From positions 62,001 through 126,000 of the forward strand of contig JACRDP010000019.1 of assembly GCA_016212855.1 (NCBI GenBank): a DNA stretch of 64,000 nt, given 5' to 3'. Positions 7,814 through 16,437 of this stretch are shown here, one piece after another (position 1 is the stretch's first letter; every line of letters starts with the position of its first letter). The position numbers and the translations under genes were made by a program. The notes under the pieces were generated by a model. That model did not search any database, was not told where the DNA came from, and saw only the letters and a list, made by a program, of their open reading frames with translations. This DNA is from Elusimicrobiota bacterium (GTDB taxonomy: Bacteria > Elusimicrobiota > Elusimicrobia > UBA1565 > UBA9628).

Positions 7814-8860
7814 GTGCTCCGAACCGCCGTCGCCTCCGCGCGAGTCGTCCTGATCGAATCGGCGCTCAAGCGGCCCTTCATCACCGCCGCGGGCCGCCGC
7901 GACCGCACCGTGAATGCCGCGATCACGGTCAAATTGGCCGGCGGAGCCGGCGGCTACGGCGAAGCGTCCACGTCGATCGCCCAGAAGCACCTGACCCCGG
8001 CCGCGCTGCGCGGAGCCCTGGAGCGCCTGGCTCGGCGCGCGAAGGGCCGCGACGTCCGCGACTGGCGCGCGCTCGTGGACGAGGCCTGGATACGGGAGGG
8101 GGACTTAAGCCCCGCCGTCGCCGCGTTCGAGGCCGCTTTGCTCTCCGCCTTGGTCCTGGAGTCCGGCACGACGCTCGCGTCGTGGTTCGGCGGCGCGGCC
8201 CGGCGCCTCGAGACGGATATCACCTTATCGGCGACGAATGACACGGAAGCCACGCGGGAAGCGGCCGCCGAAGCCGCGGGGCAAGGCTTCCGCGTGCTCA
8301 CGATCAAGGTCGGAGGAAGGCCGGCCGACGACCTGGCGCGCGTGAAGGCCGCGCGCGCGGCCGCGCCGAAGGCGCGGCTCATCCTCGACGGCAACCAGGG
8401 CTTCACCCCGCGCGCGGCTCTACGGTTCGTCGAGACGGTGTCGAAATCCGGCGCCAAGGTGGAGCTCTTCGAGCAGCCGACGCCCAAGGCCGACCTCGCG
8501 GGTCTCGCGTTCACGGCCAAGCGCTGCCCGGTGCCGGTCGCCGCCGACGAGAGCGTGGCGACGCCCGAAGACGCCGCGCGAGCCGCCGACGCCGGCGTGA
8601 CCGCGATCAACATCAAGCTCGCCAAATCGGGGATCTCGCGCGGCCTGGAGATCGCGGCCGTCGCCCGCGCCGCCGGCCTGCCGCTGATGATCGGCTGCAT
8701 GGCCGAGACGCCGCGCGGACTCGCCGCGAGCGTCCACCTGGCGCTGGGCACGGGTTTTTTCAAATGGTGCGATCTCGACAGCGACCTGCTCCTCGTGGAG
8801 AACCCCGCCTCGCGGCGGGGCGCGGGCTGGACGCGCCGCGGCCGCTTTGCCGAAATCTAG
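7814..8860 (+). CDS. Enolase-superfamily dipeptide epimerase (L-Ala-D/L-Glu epimerase type)
   Basis: 348 residues of the muconate-lactonizing-enzyme subgroup. Catalytic elements in order: K165 in LTIKVGG, metal ligands D192 (LDGNQGF), E220 (LFEQP) and D245 (AADES), and K268 in INIKLAKSGI. DLDSDLLL near the C-terminus is the DxD motif that contacts the dipeptide amino group in Ala-Glu epimerases, so peptidoglycan-peptide recycling is the best guess. The first Lys of the usual KxK is Thr. GTG at 7814 follows TATCGT (7802-7807) by 6 nt. It is divergent from the HEAT gene, with AT boxes in the short gap. Confidence 0.85.
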   Translation: MLRTAVASARVVLIESALKRPFITAAGRRDRTVNAAITVKLAGGAGGYGEASTSIAQKHLTPAALRGALERLARRAKGRDVRDWRALVDEAWIREGDLSPAVAAFEAALLSALVLESGTTLASWFGGAARRLETDITLSATNDTEATREAAAEAAGQGFRVLTIKVGGRPADDLARVKAARAAAPKARLILDGNQGFTPRAALRFVETVSKSGAKVELFEQPTPKADLAGLAFTAKRCPVPVAADESVATPEDAARAADAGVTAINIKLAKSGISRGLEIAAVARAAGLPLMIGCMAETPRGLAASVHLALGTGFFKWCDLDSDLLLVENPASRRGAGWTRRGRFAEI

Positions 8861-8932
8861 AATCCCGTGGCGAATGCCCCGAAGATCATCTGTAATTCTC
8901 AGACGGCGCGATGCGGAAGTTATCCCCAACGT

Positions 8933-8946
8933 TTCCAACGTTGGAA
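8933..8946. repeat. 14-bp palindrome TTCCAACGTTGGAA
   Basis: Perfect palindrome in the 172-bp gap between the convergent epimerase and phosphoesterase genes, 31 bp from a second palindrome. It could be a regulator site or part of a bidirectional terminator; neither is shown. Confidence 0.5.
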
Positions 8947-8977
8947 GTCCCGTGGATATCTCAGCCGCGGAAGCCGA

Positions 8978-9005
8978 GACGATTTTATCTTGAGATAAAA
9001 CTGTC
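8978..9005. repeat. 28-bp AT-rich palindrome, copy 1
   Basis: GACGATTTTATCTT followed by GAGATAAAACTGTC: the inner 18 bp (8983-9000) is a perfect stem apart from its two central bases, and the outer GAC/GTC also pair. The same element occurs at 52537-52564. It lies between convergent gene ends, so a bidirectional terminator is likely. Confidence 0.7.
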
Positions 9006-9032
9006 CCGTCAGATAGGGGAGATCGCGAAAGG

Positions 9033-9932
9033 CTAGGCCCGGACGGGGTGCGTCGGAAGTATCACGAGCCCGTGGGGGATCGCGACGACCTTGCCGTCGA
9101 GCGTGTGCACGCGGTCGCGGATCATGGTGGGACCGATCTCGACGGTCAGGAAGTGGTGGAAGCTGTCGTCGTTGCCCGAGGGAAACAACGCCGAGCCGCC
9201 GCCCCCGGTCAGCACGTAGCGGACCCCGCCGTGATCCTGCACGCCGAAGGCGTGCACATGGCCCATGTAGACGCGCGAGACCTTCGCCGCGGAGACGATC
9301 TCGGCGAACTCCTTCGCGCCGCCGATGAAGCCGCCGAGCTCGTGAATCTTGCCGATCCCGCCCCACAGGCTCAGCTGGACGGGGGGCATGTGGGTGAACA
9401 CGATCTTGCGGCCGGGAACGTCGAGCACCAGCTTCAGCCAGCGCAGCTGGGCCTTGGTCAGGCGCTTGGCGCTCGAGTCGAGGACGACGAAGCGCACGCT
9501 CGCGTGCTCGAAGAAGTAGTTCGCCCGTCCGAACAGGCCGCGGTAGAAAGTCGAATGTGATTTCCCGTTGGGGCGCGAACGGTCGTGGTTGCCGCAGACG
9601 GTGAGATAGGGCCGCCCGCTCCAGACGCGGCGCAGGCCTCTTAAGAACGCCTCGTAGTTCGCGGCATTTCCCTTGCCGACCATGTCGCCGAGCTGAACGG
9701 TGAAGGTCAGGGGGAGCGACTGCACGGCGTGCATCTGATCGTGGAACACGCCCTCTCGATTAAAAAGCTTGCGGTAAATCCAGAAGCGGGACGGCTCCGC
9801 GTCTCCGATCACGCCGAACGAGACCTTATCGGTCGTCGAACTGGGCAGGCGCGAGAGCCGCCGCAACTGGCGCTCGGTGCGGAAGCGTGAGGCCATGAGC
9901 ACGAGCTTCTCCGGGAGCTTTTCCTCGGCCAT
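9033..9932 (-). CDS. Calcineurin-like metallophosphoesterase
   Basis: 299 residues. Metallophosphoesterase motifs appear in order: GDAE (in place of GDxH), GDMVGKGN, GNHDRSRP, the His of FTHMPP, and GHVHAFG, which together bind a two-metal centre. The first-motif His is Glu, a recognised variation that may shift metal preference. The C-terminal RYVLTGGGGSALF fits the same fold. No signal peptide is evident, so it is probably cytoplasmic; the substrate is unknown. ATG at 9932 is chosen over 9968 because it follows TATCCT (minus strand 9944-9939) by 6 nt. It is divergent from the flippase. Confidence 0.82.
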   Translation of the reverse strand: MAEEKLPEKLVLMASRFRTERQLRRLSRLPSSTTDKVSFGVIGDAEPSRFWIYRKLFNREGVFHDQMHAVQSLPLTFTVQLGDMVGKGNAANYEAFLRGLRRVWSGRPYLTVCGNHDRSRPNGKSHSTFYRGLFGRANYFFEHASVRFVVLDSSAKRLTKAQLRWLKLVLDVPGRKIVFTHMPPVQLSLWGGIGKIHELGGFIGGAKEFAEIVSAAKVSRVYMGHVHAFGVQDHGGVRYVLTGGGGSALFPSGNDDSFHHFLTVEIGPTMIRDRVHTLDGKVVAIPHGLVILPTHPVRA

Positions 9933-9966
9933 ACCGGAAGGATAACGGTTTTGATAGGATGGCGCC

Positions 9967-10014
9967 ATGACCGAGTTTAAACGAAGAAATGGTCGCGCGA
10001 TGCGGAGCAGGTAA
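9967..10014 (+). CDS. Possible 15-codon leader peptide upstream of flippase
   Basis: A short reading frame encoding MTEFKRRNGRAMRSR ends 7 nt before the flippase ATG. TAGGAT (9955-9960) lies exactly 6 nt before its ATG, the same spacing seen at many first genes here. It may be translated from a leaderless transcript and couple ribosomes to the flippase start. It could equally be untranslated leader. Confidence 0.3.
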   Translation: MTEFKRRNGRAMRSR

Positions 10015-10021
10015 AGCGACC

Positions 10022-11464
10022 ATGCTTCGAGAGCTTCGCGGCCTAGCGAAGGAAACGGCCGTTTACGGCCTGTCCACCGTGCTCGGGCGAATGCTGAGTT
10101 TCCTGCTCACGCCGCTGTACTCGCACCTCCTGGAGCCGACCGACAACGGCGCGATGCAGGCGGTGTACGCGTACATCGCGTTTTTGACCGTCGCCTACGG
10201 GCTCGGCCTCGACACGGCCTATCTGCGGCTCGGTCGCCGGGACGGGAAGGCCGATGAAACGGCCTTCGGCTCGGCGTTTCTGACCGTGGTCGGCACGGCC
10301 GTACTTGCTTCCGTCGCGATCAGCCTCGCCGCCGCTCCTCTCGCGCGCCTGATCGGTCTGCCCGAGGAGATGGCCGTCCTCGTCCGCTACGCCGCGTGGA
10401 TTCTGGCCGCGGACGCGGCGATGCTCATGCCCTACGCCGAACTGCGCGGCTCCCATCGCGCCGGCGCCTACGCCGGCATCAAGCTCGTCGGCATCGCGAT
10501 GAACCTCGTCTTGGCTTACGTGTTCGTGCGCCACATGGGCCTCGGCCTGCGCGGCGTTTTTTTGGCCAACCTGGTCGCCTCGGTCTCCAGCCTGGCGATG
10601 CTGGCACCGGTGATCCTGTCCCGGCTCGGGACGCCGGACCGCGCGCGCTTGCGCGAGATGCTCGGCTTCGGCGTACCGCTCATCGTCGCGGGCGTGGGCT
10701 CGATGGTGGTTCAGGTCGCCGACCGCCCCATTTTGGCGAAGGCGGTCGGGCTCGCCGAGGCGGGCGTGTACGGCACGTGCTACAAGCTCGGCATCGGCAT
10801 GATGCTGCTCGTCGGAATGTTCGACCAGGCCTGGAAGCCCTTTATTCTCGAGCGCGCCGACCGCCCCGACGCCGGCGCGATCGTCGCGCGCGTGCTCACC
10901 TACTTCGCGACGCTCGCCTCCGGCGCGTTCCTCGCCATCGTCTTCTTCATCGGCCCGCTCGTCACGGCGCCTCTGTTCGCCGGCAAGTCGCTGATTCACC
11001 CGTCGTTCTGGAGCGGGCTGGACGTCGTCCCGGCGGTGACGCTCGGCTATCTGTTCAACGGCCTGTACTTCGTCATGCTGGCGCCGCTCATGCTCGACAA
11101 GCGCACCGGCGCGGTGTCCGCCGCGACCTGGGCGGGCGCGCTCGTCAACCTCGCGCTCAACTGGTTCTTGATTCCGCGCTGGGGCATGATGGGGGCCGCG
11201 TGGGCGACCTTGGGCGCGTATATGTCGATGGCGACCGCGGTGTGGTGGCTCGGGCGCGCGTCGCGCCCCGTGCCCTACGAGTGGCGGCGCCTGGCGATCC
11301 TCGCGGCGTGGACGGCGGCGCTGTGGTGGCCGTCGCGGACGGTCGGCCTGCCCGCGCGCGCGATCCTGCTCGCGGCGTATCCGGCGGGGCTGCTCCTGTC
11401 CGGGTTCCTCGGCGCGGATGAGCTCGCCGAGCTGCGCGGGCTGCTCAGCGCGCGACGGCCTTGA
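10022..11464 (+). CDS. Polysaccharide flippase (Wzx/MOP superfamily)
   Basis: 480-residue polytopic membrane protein with about 12-14 hydrophobic segments. The start TAVYGLSTVLGRMLSFLLTPLYS is the standard opening of Wzx/RfbX-type lipid-linked oligosaccharide flippases, and GMFDQAWKPFILE plus NLALNWFLIPRWG are family-typical later segments. It probably moves undecaprenyl-linked glycans across the inner membrane for a surface polysaccharide; the two GT9 transferases and the ExoD-like gene elsewhere in the window would fit such a pathway. ATG at 10022 was chosen; an upstream in-frame ATG at 9989 would add 11 poorly hydrophobic residues. The 3' end overlaps the next, convergent gene by 20 bp. 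Confidence 0.85.
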   Translation: MLRELRGLAKETAVYGLSTVLGRMLSFLLTPLYSHLLEPTDNGAMQAVYAYIAFLTVAYGLGLDTAYLRLGRRDGKADETAFGSAFLTVVGTAVLASVAISLAAAPLARLIGLPEEMAVLVRYAAWILAADAAMLMPYAELRGSHRAGAYAGIKLVGIAMNLVLAYVFVRHMGLGLRGVFLANLVASVSSLAMLAPVILSRLGTPDRARLREMLGFGVPLIVAGVGSMVVQVADRPILAKAVGLAEAGVYGTCYKLGIGMMLLVGMFDQAWKPFILERADRPDAGAIVARVLTYFATLASGAFLAIVFFIGPLVTAPLFAGKSLIHPSFWSGLDVVPAVTLGYLFNGLYFVMLAPLMLDKRTGAVSAATWAGALVNLALNWFLIPRWGMMGAAWATLGAYMSMATAVWWLGRASRPVPYEWRRLAILAAWTAALWWPSRTVGLPARAILLAAYPAGLLLSGFLGADELAELRGLLSARRP

Positions 11465-13217
11465 GGTTTAAGTAGCCGGCTTCAGGCCGCGGCGCGAACG
11501 GATCGTTGAGCGGCACGACCGGCCGCGGCGCCTCGAGCGAGCGCGCGTGATGGACCAGCAGGCGCGCACCGGAGAAGGAGAAGGCGAACTCGACGCCGGC
11601 GCCCTTCCACGCGTCGAGAGCCCGCGCCAGACGCGCCACGCGCGCGAGCTTATCCGGCGTGAGCGCGGCCGCGCCCGCGCCCGTGCGGGGGGCGAGTTCG
11701 CGGCCGGTGCGGCGGTCGAGCGTATAAGCCTCGAGGGCGGCGTCCCCGGACAGGATTCCATCTAACGATCCGGACGCCGCCTCGACGAACACCCGCTCGC
11801 GCCGGCCTGAGCCGGGATCGCGGGAGAACGCCGTGCCCGACGCGTCCGCCGCCGCGATCTTCTCGATGCGCACGCGTCCGACGTAGGCGAGCGCGCGTCC
11901 CGCGCGCAGGCGCTCGCCGAGCGGCCCGGGCCCCCAGGAGGCAGCCCACGCCTCCTTGATGCGCGCGGGCGCTTCGGCGGGTCCCTCGACGCGCAGCGCC
12001 GCGTCCTCGCCCACGATCAAAGAGGGTCCGTTTACGCCGGCCACCGGGCCCAACCGGCCCGACTGCACGCGCTCTCGAATGCGCTCGGACTTGCGGCGCA
12101 AACCGAGAGAGGCGTCGTCGACGGTGCTCGAGAGCCAGTCCTTGAGGCCGTTGCTCTCCACGAAGGACGCCCAGGACCCGGCCGGCAATTCGACGCCTTC
12201 GGGGCGGTCCGCGCCCGCGGCGGCGGCGACGTCGGCGAGTTCGGCGCGTTTTCCGGCGCGCGACTTCGCGCGTTTGGAGGCGGCGTCGGCGCAGTCGCGC
12301 GCCGCGGCCGCGGACCCGCCGTCGGATAAGGACATCAGCCGCGCCGCGCCGGCCAGGCCGGAGGCCGCCGCGCGGGCTTCTTCAGCGAGGCGCTCAAGCG
12401 AGATTGAATCGGTCGCCTCCTTCGCGTCGGCGAGGCAGTCTTCGGCGCGCGCGCGCGCCTCGCGCGCCGCGCGCGTGAACACGGACGCTTCGGTCCGGCG
12501 CATGTTCTCGCGCGCCGACGCGGGCAAGGCGCGCTCCGCCGCGCGGCGCACGCGCGCGAGGTCGTCCGCGGACATCAGACCTTCCGCCGCGCGCGGCACC
12601 AGCTCCTCGAGCAAAGCCGCGCCGCGTTTCTCGTCGCCGCTTTGCGCGAGCCATTGCTCCAGGGCTTGCGCGTCGCGCAGGCCGTCGAACGCCCGCGCCG
12701 CCTCCGCCGCCGCCGTGCGCGACTCGGCCTCGGACGGCGGCACCAAGGTCACCTGGCCTTTGGACGCGTCGACGATCACCGCGTCGCCCTCGCGCAGGGC
12801 GCGCTCCTCGCTGCCGATCACGGGGCGATAGGAGAAGCCGGCGCTCGTCTGCGGGTTGCCGTAGGAAGGCTCATCGAGGTAAAGAGCGGGGGCCGCGCCG
12901 TCCCAGCGTCCCCGGCCGAGCGCGACCGCCGGCACGCCGTGGCGCCGCGCGGCGGCGCCGGCGCGGCTCGACAGGCCGCCGCGCCTGATCACCACCGCCT
13001 CGGAGAGACGGATCGCCTGCTCGTCGCCCGCGCCAGCCGCGTCGAGAATAAGAATGCGCCCGCCGGCTTCGGCGGTCTTACGATCGAACGTCACCTTCGC
13101 GCACACCGGGCGGCCGGAGCCGAGGCTCAAGGTCAGGCCGTGAAACGAGCCCGGCACGGGCTCGGCGCGCGCGCAGACGCAGAGGAGGAGAAGAACGGCC
13201 GACGGCCGAAGACTCAT
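11445..13217 (-). CDS. Exported, rearranged PEP-synthase-like protein lacking catalytic His
   Basis: 590 residues with a signal peptide (1-18). Residues 45-158 resemble the swivelling phosphohistidine domain of PEP-utilising enzymes: VVIRRGGLSSRAGAAARRHG aligns with the canonical TERGG-TSHAA-IVAREL block, but the phosphorylated His is Arg85. The middle (160-440) is Ala/Arg-rich helical sequence. Residues 450-560 resemble the end of the PEP-synthase/PPDK ATP-grasp domain: ASGTAFSRDPGSG (459-471) and GVEFAFSFSGARLLVHHARS. The domain order is reversed relative to PEP synthase, and export from an ATP-containing cytoplasm is unexpected. The ATG overlaps the TGA of the upstream gene (ATGA). It is probably a non-catalytic or repurposed fold. 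Domain assignments are by eye. Confidence 0.65.
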   Translation of the reverse strand: MSLRPSAVLLLLCVCARAEPVPGSFHGLTLSLGSGRPVCAKVTFDRKTAEAGGRILILDAAGAGDEQAIRLSEAVVIRRGGLSSRAGAAARRHGVPAVALGRGRWDGAAPALYLDEPSYGNPQTSAGFSYRPVIGSEERALREGDAVIVDASKGQVTLVPPSEAESRTAAAEAARAFDGLRDAQALEQWLAQSGDEKRGAALLEELVPRAAEGLMSADDLARVRRAAERALPASARENMRRTEASVFTRAAREARARAEDCLADAKEATDSISLERLAEEARAAASGLAGAARLMSLSDGGSAAAARDCADAASKRAKSRAGKRAELADVAAAAGADRPEGVELPAGSWASFVESNGLKDWLSSTVDDASLGLRRKSERIRERVQSGRLGPVAGVNGPSLIVGEDAALRVEGPAEAPARIKEAWAASWGPGPLGERLRAGRALAYVGRVRIEKIAAADASGTAFSRDPGSGRRERVFVEAASGSLDGILSGDAALEAYTLDRRTGRELAPRTGAGAAALTPDKLARVARLARALDAWKGAGVEFAFSFSGARLLVHHARSLEAPRPVVPLNDPFAPRPEAGYLNLKAVAR

Positions 13218-15541
13218 TTGACGCGCAGGGTTTCGACGCGCGCGTACTTCGGCAGGCCGGTCGCGGGATCGCGCAGGGCGAACACGCGCTCGCGGCGCGA
13301 CGGAATGTCGGCCTCGACGGCCTCGAGCTCCCCGACCCAGGCGACCGGCCGCGCATGCGCGAGCACGGAGCTGCCGTCGAAAGCGGCGGCCTTCTTGGCC
13401 GCGTCGCCCGGCGAGCGGCGCACGTCGGAGAGCAGGCGCACGAGACCTTCGGGCTCGTCGTTCGCCGCGGCGCGGTTGGCGCCGGCGATCAAAGCGGCGC
13501 CGTCGGCGGCCAAGGCGGCCATCTCATGCGCGTCGATCGACGCGGTCTCCGCGTCGAGCTTAGCTTTGAGTCCGGCGCCCGAGAGGGTCACGGCGAAACC
13601 AAGAGCGTCGAGCTTCCGCGCCAAGGCCCCGTCGGCTCGCTGCGTTTCCAAAGTGATCGAGCCGCCGTTCTCCGTCGAGCGCAGATCGGCCGCGAGCTTC
13701 ACCGCGCCGTAGGAGCCGGAGCCGCCGGCCCACAGCGAGTTCTCGAACGCGACGACGTGCAAATCTTTCGACGCGGCGAGCAAAGACGGCGCCGCGAGAG
13801 CGCCCGCGCCGTCGCCGAGGTTGACGAGGGAGCCCGCGCCGCGGACCTTCGCGAAGGCCTCGCCGCCGCGCGCGCGCGCGTCGGCCGCGTACAGGCCGGC
13901 CCAGTGGCGCAGGCCGCCGTCGCCCGAGACGAGAGTCTCGAGCGCCGGGGGCAGGCGGTCGGAGGGGGACAAGGCCGCGCGCTTGACGCCGGCCTCGAAC
14001 TGCGCGGCCAAGGATTCGATGCGGGCCAAGGCGCCGGACTCGCGCGTGAGCGCCTCGTGCGCCGCGGCGGCGCGCAGCGCGGACATAAAGGCTCCGCGCA
14101 CGCGGGAAACGGTCGGCCGCGGCAAACCGGCGACGAACGCGGCGCGCTCGCCCATAGTCACGGCGTCGCGCCACGAGCCGGCGGCGGCTCGCAGGCGCGG
14201 CAGAGTCGCGGCGTCGGCGGTCGTCGGCAGGCCGCGGCCCGGCAGCATCGAGAGCAGTCCGTTCCAAACCCTCAGCAACGCGTACTTGAGCCACAGCCAG
14301 CCCGTGCCGAGTATCGCGGTAGGCACCGAGTCGCCCATCGCCACGCGGGCGCCGACCGCGGAGCGGGCGCCGGGGCGCGCGGTGAAGGCGCGGTAGGCGT
14401 CGGCGAGCGGGGAGGCGGTCAAGGACTCGAGCTTGAGCGAAAACTTCGCGGCGAGGCCGGGAATCTTCGCGACCGTCGTGCCGGGCAAGGCGGCGACGTA
14501 GGAGCCGCCGCGCTTGACGACCCAGACGCGGGGCGCCGAGCCTTTCGAGCTCGCCGACCCGGCGAGCGTCTTCTCGACGTCGGCCTTGAGCTTATCGCCG
14601 TTCGTGATCAGCGGGCGGCCGGGAGAGCCGAGCAGCTCTTCCCATTTATCGACGGCTTTAACCAGGCGCTTGGTTTCAGAGGTCTGACCGGCGGTCGCGG
14701 CGGTGTAGGCGGCTTGCACGAGATCGGTCAACGACGCGTCGGCCTTGCGCCCGGCGAAGGCGAGCACGGCCTTGCCCACGGCGGCGGCGGCGGCGGCCGG
14801 AAGCGCTTCCTCCGCGGTCATAATCGCCTGCTTGTACAGACCCGGAGCGTCGGCGGGCGCGGAGTTGTTGGCCACGCCCACGAAGCCGGCGATCTTCTCG
14901 CGCGCGCCCGAAAATTTTCCGGCGACTCCGGCCGGCGCGGACGCCACGTCTCCGGGGCGCATCGAGGAATCGTACGCGCGGTCGAGCGCGCGGCGCACCG
15001 ACAGCCCGTCGCCCGCTCCGGTCGCCTCGGCTTCGCGGCCCTTCGCGATGTTCGCGACGGTCGTGTCCAGATCTTTGCGGACCGCAACGGGGGCGCTCTT
15101 GCCTTCGCCCGCCGGCTTGATCGCGGGATTGACGCCGGGCGTCGTGGGCTTCGCCCCGGGAACGGCGAGCGGCTTGGCCGCGGTCGGCGAGACGACGGTG
15201 GGAGAGACTCCCTTGGAATTGACGGGCGCGGGGTTCGTCGGAACGACGGGCATCACGCCGATGACGGGATTGGCGCCGTTGTTCGGCGCGATTCCCGTCG
15301 GCGTCGGAGTGGGGACCACCCCGGGGCCGCCGAGCGTCGGCGAAAGGCCGAGGCCGGGAGCGAGGGTCGCGCCGCCGATATTCGTCGCGGGAGTCTGCAC
15401 CCCGCCCGAGTTCGCGCCCGCGGCGCCGGTGTTCGTTCCGCCCGTCTGAACCTCCGGCGTGACCGTCTGAGCGGTCGCGGAGATGGACAGCAGAACGGCG
15501 CAAGACGCGAGCAAAGCGCGGCGCAGGATCGTTTGTCTCAT
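13214..15541 (-). CDS. Large exported protein coupled to the PEP-synthase-like gene
   Basis: 775 residues, not recognised as a known enzyme. Signal peptide about 1-24 (ending SISATA-Q). Residues 25-150 are a Gly/Pro/Thr/Val-rich, low-complexity, probably disordered stretch. After that come Ala-rich helices (150-300), a patch near 330 (WVVKRGGSYVAALPG), a hydrophobic segment near 400-430 (LGTGWLWLKYALLRVW) and a mixed alpha/beta C-terminus with AFENSLWAGGSGSYGAVKL and ITLETQRADG. TATACT on the minus strand (15553-15548) lies 6 nt before the ATG. The end overlaps the next gene's ATG, so the two products are probably made together and may interact. Confidence 0.65.
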   Translation of the reverse strand: MRQTILRRALLASCAVLLSISATAQTVTPEVQTGGTNTGAAGANSGGVQTPATNIGGATLAPGLGLSPTLGGPGVVPTPTPTGIAPNNGANPVIGVMPVVPTNPAPVNSKGVSPTVVSPTAAKPLAVPGAKPTTPGVNPAIKPAGEGKSAPVAVRKDLDTTVANIAKGREAEATGAGDGLSVRRALDRAYDSSMRPGDVASAPAGVAGKFSGAREKIAGFVGVANNSAPADAPGLYKQAIMTAEEALPAAAAAAVGKAVLAFAGRKADASLTDLVQAAYTAATAGQTSETKRLVKAVDKWEELLGSPGRPLITNGDKLKADVEKTLAGSASSKGSAPRVWVVKRGGSYVAALPGTTVAKIPGLAAKFSLKLESLTASPLADAYRAFTARPGARSAVGARVAMGDSVPTAILGTGWLWLKYALLRVWNGLLSMLPGRGLPTTADAATLPRLRAAAGSWRDAVTMGERAAFVAGLPRPTVSRVRGAFMSALRAAAAHEALTRESGALARIESLAAQFEAGVKRAALSPSDRLPPALETLVSGDGGLRHWAGLYAADARARGGEAFAKVRGAGSLVNLGDGAGALAAPSLLAASKDLHVVAFENSLWAGGSGSYGAVKLAADLRSTENGGSITLETQRADGALARKLDALGFAVTLSGAGLKAKLDAETASIDAHEMAALAADGAALIAGANRAAANDEPEGLVRLLSDVRRSPGDAAKKAAAFDGSSVLAHARPVAWVGELEAVEADIPSRRERVFALRDPATGLPKYARVETLRVK

Positions 15542-15651
15542 ACCTATAGTATAGCGATTATGGGCCGGTTCCGTCTCGCGCGCCTGGGTCTAAAGGCCCA
15601 ACCTTATACTATCATACACCGCGATCCTCCCCATCGCCAGGCCCTGCCTCT

Positions 15652-16437
15652 ATGCGAGCCAACCGAACTTTTCCCGCCGTTCTCGCCGCGCTGGCCGCCT
15701 GCGGGCCCGCGGACCCGTCGGCATTGCCCGCGGGCAGCGACCCGGCGCGCATCGAGGTCCGCCGCCCGCGCGAGGATTTGATCCTGGCTCGCGATCCGGC
15801 CGGCGCCTGGCGGCTCGGGCGCACGAACGACCTCGCCGACGCGCAAGCCGTCGAGCTCCTGCTCGGCGGCCTGCGCGCTCTCACGTTCGGGCCGGCGCTC
15901 GGCTCGGATTCCGCGGTCCTGGCCTCCGGGCTCGGCCCCGCCGATTCCCTGCGCGTGCGCGCGCTCGACTCGTCGGGCGCGGTCTTGTTCGACGGGGTCT
16001 TCGGCCGCCGGGCCTTCGGCCGCTCCGCGTACTTCCGGGCGAAGGAGGGGGACGCGGTGCGCCTGGCGTCAGGACTGGACCCCGAGCCATTGCTGCGTCC
16101 GGTCGCGCGCTGGCGCGAGCCGCGCCTGATGCCCGGCGGCTGTTCGGCCGGGCTCGAGATCGCCGGCCGCGGCGGCTGGCGGCGCGTCTCCGATGACGCG
16201 TCCCGCGCGCTCTGCGCCCTTCGCGCCGAGCGCTGGAGCGCGGCCGACGCCGAAGCGCCGGGCGGCTTCGACAAGCCCCTGCTCAAGGTCCGCGCTCCCG
16301 ACGGGCGCGGCTTCACGGTCGGCGAACGGCGCGGCGACGCGCGCCTGGCGCGCGTGGACGGCCGCGCGGGCGTGCTCGAAATTTCCGCGCGGGCCATCGA
16401 AGAGACGGCCGCGGATTTGATAGGCTCCAAACCATGA
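15652..16437 (+). CDS. DUF4340-like lipoprotein
   Basis: 261 residues. The N-terminus ends in a lipobox-like LAAC (Cys17), so lipid anchoring is likely. The body matches DUF4340 style: IEVRRPREDLILARDPAGAW (a hydrophobic strand and Trp), then RTNDLADAQAVELLLGGLRAL. Proteins of this type sit beside ABC exporters and gliding-type machinery in other bacteria, but no such genes are near. TATACT at 15605-15610 is a plausible -10 about 40 nt ahead of the ATG. It is first gene of a four-gene unit; its TGA overlaps the next ATG (ATGA). Confidence 0.65.
   Translation: MRANRTFPAVLAALAACGPADPSALPAGSDPARIEVRRPREDLILARDPAGAWRLGRTNDLADAQAVELLLGGLRALTFGPALGSDSAVLASGLGPADSLRVRALDSSGAVLFDGVFGRRAFGRSAYFRAKEGDAVRLASGLDPEPLLRPVARWREPRLMPGGCSAGLEIAGRGGWRRVSDDASRALCALRAERWSAADAEAPGGFDKPLLKVRAPDGRGFTVGERRGDARLARVDGRAGVLEISARAIEETAADLIGSKP

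Noticed and set aside
13355-15781. 808-codon plus-strand frame opposite the exported pair
   Set aside because: Its residues are Arg/Gly/Ala-rich with no motif; the minus strand has a signal peptide and promoter.
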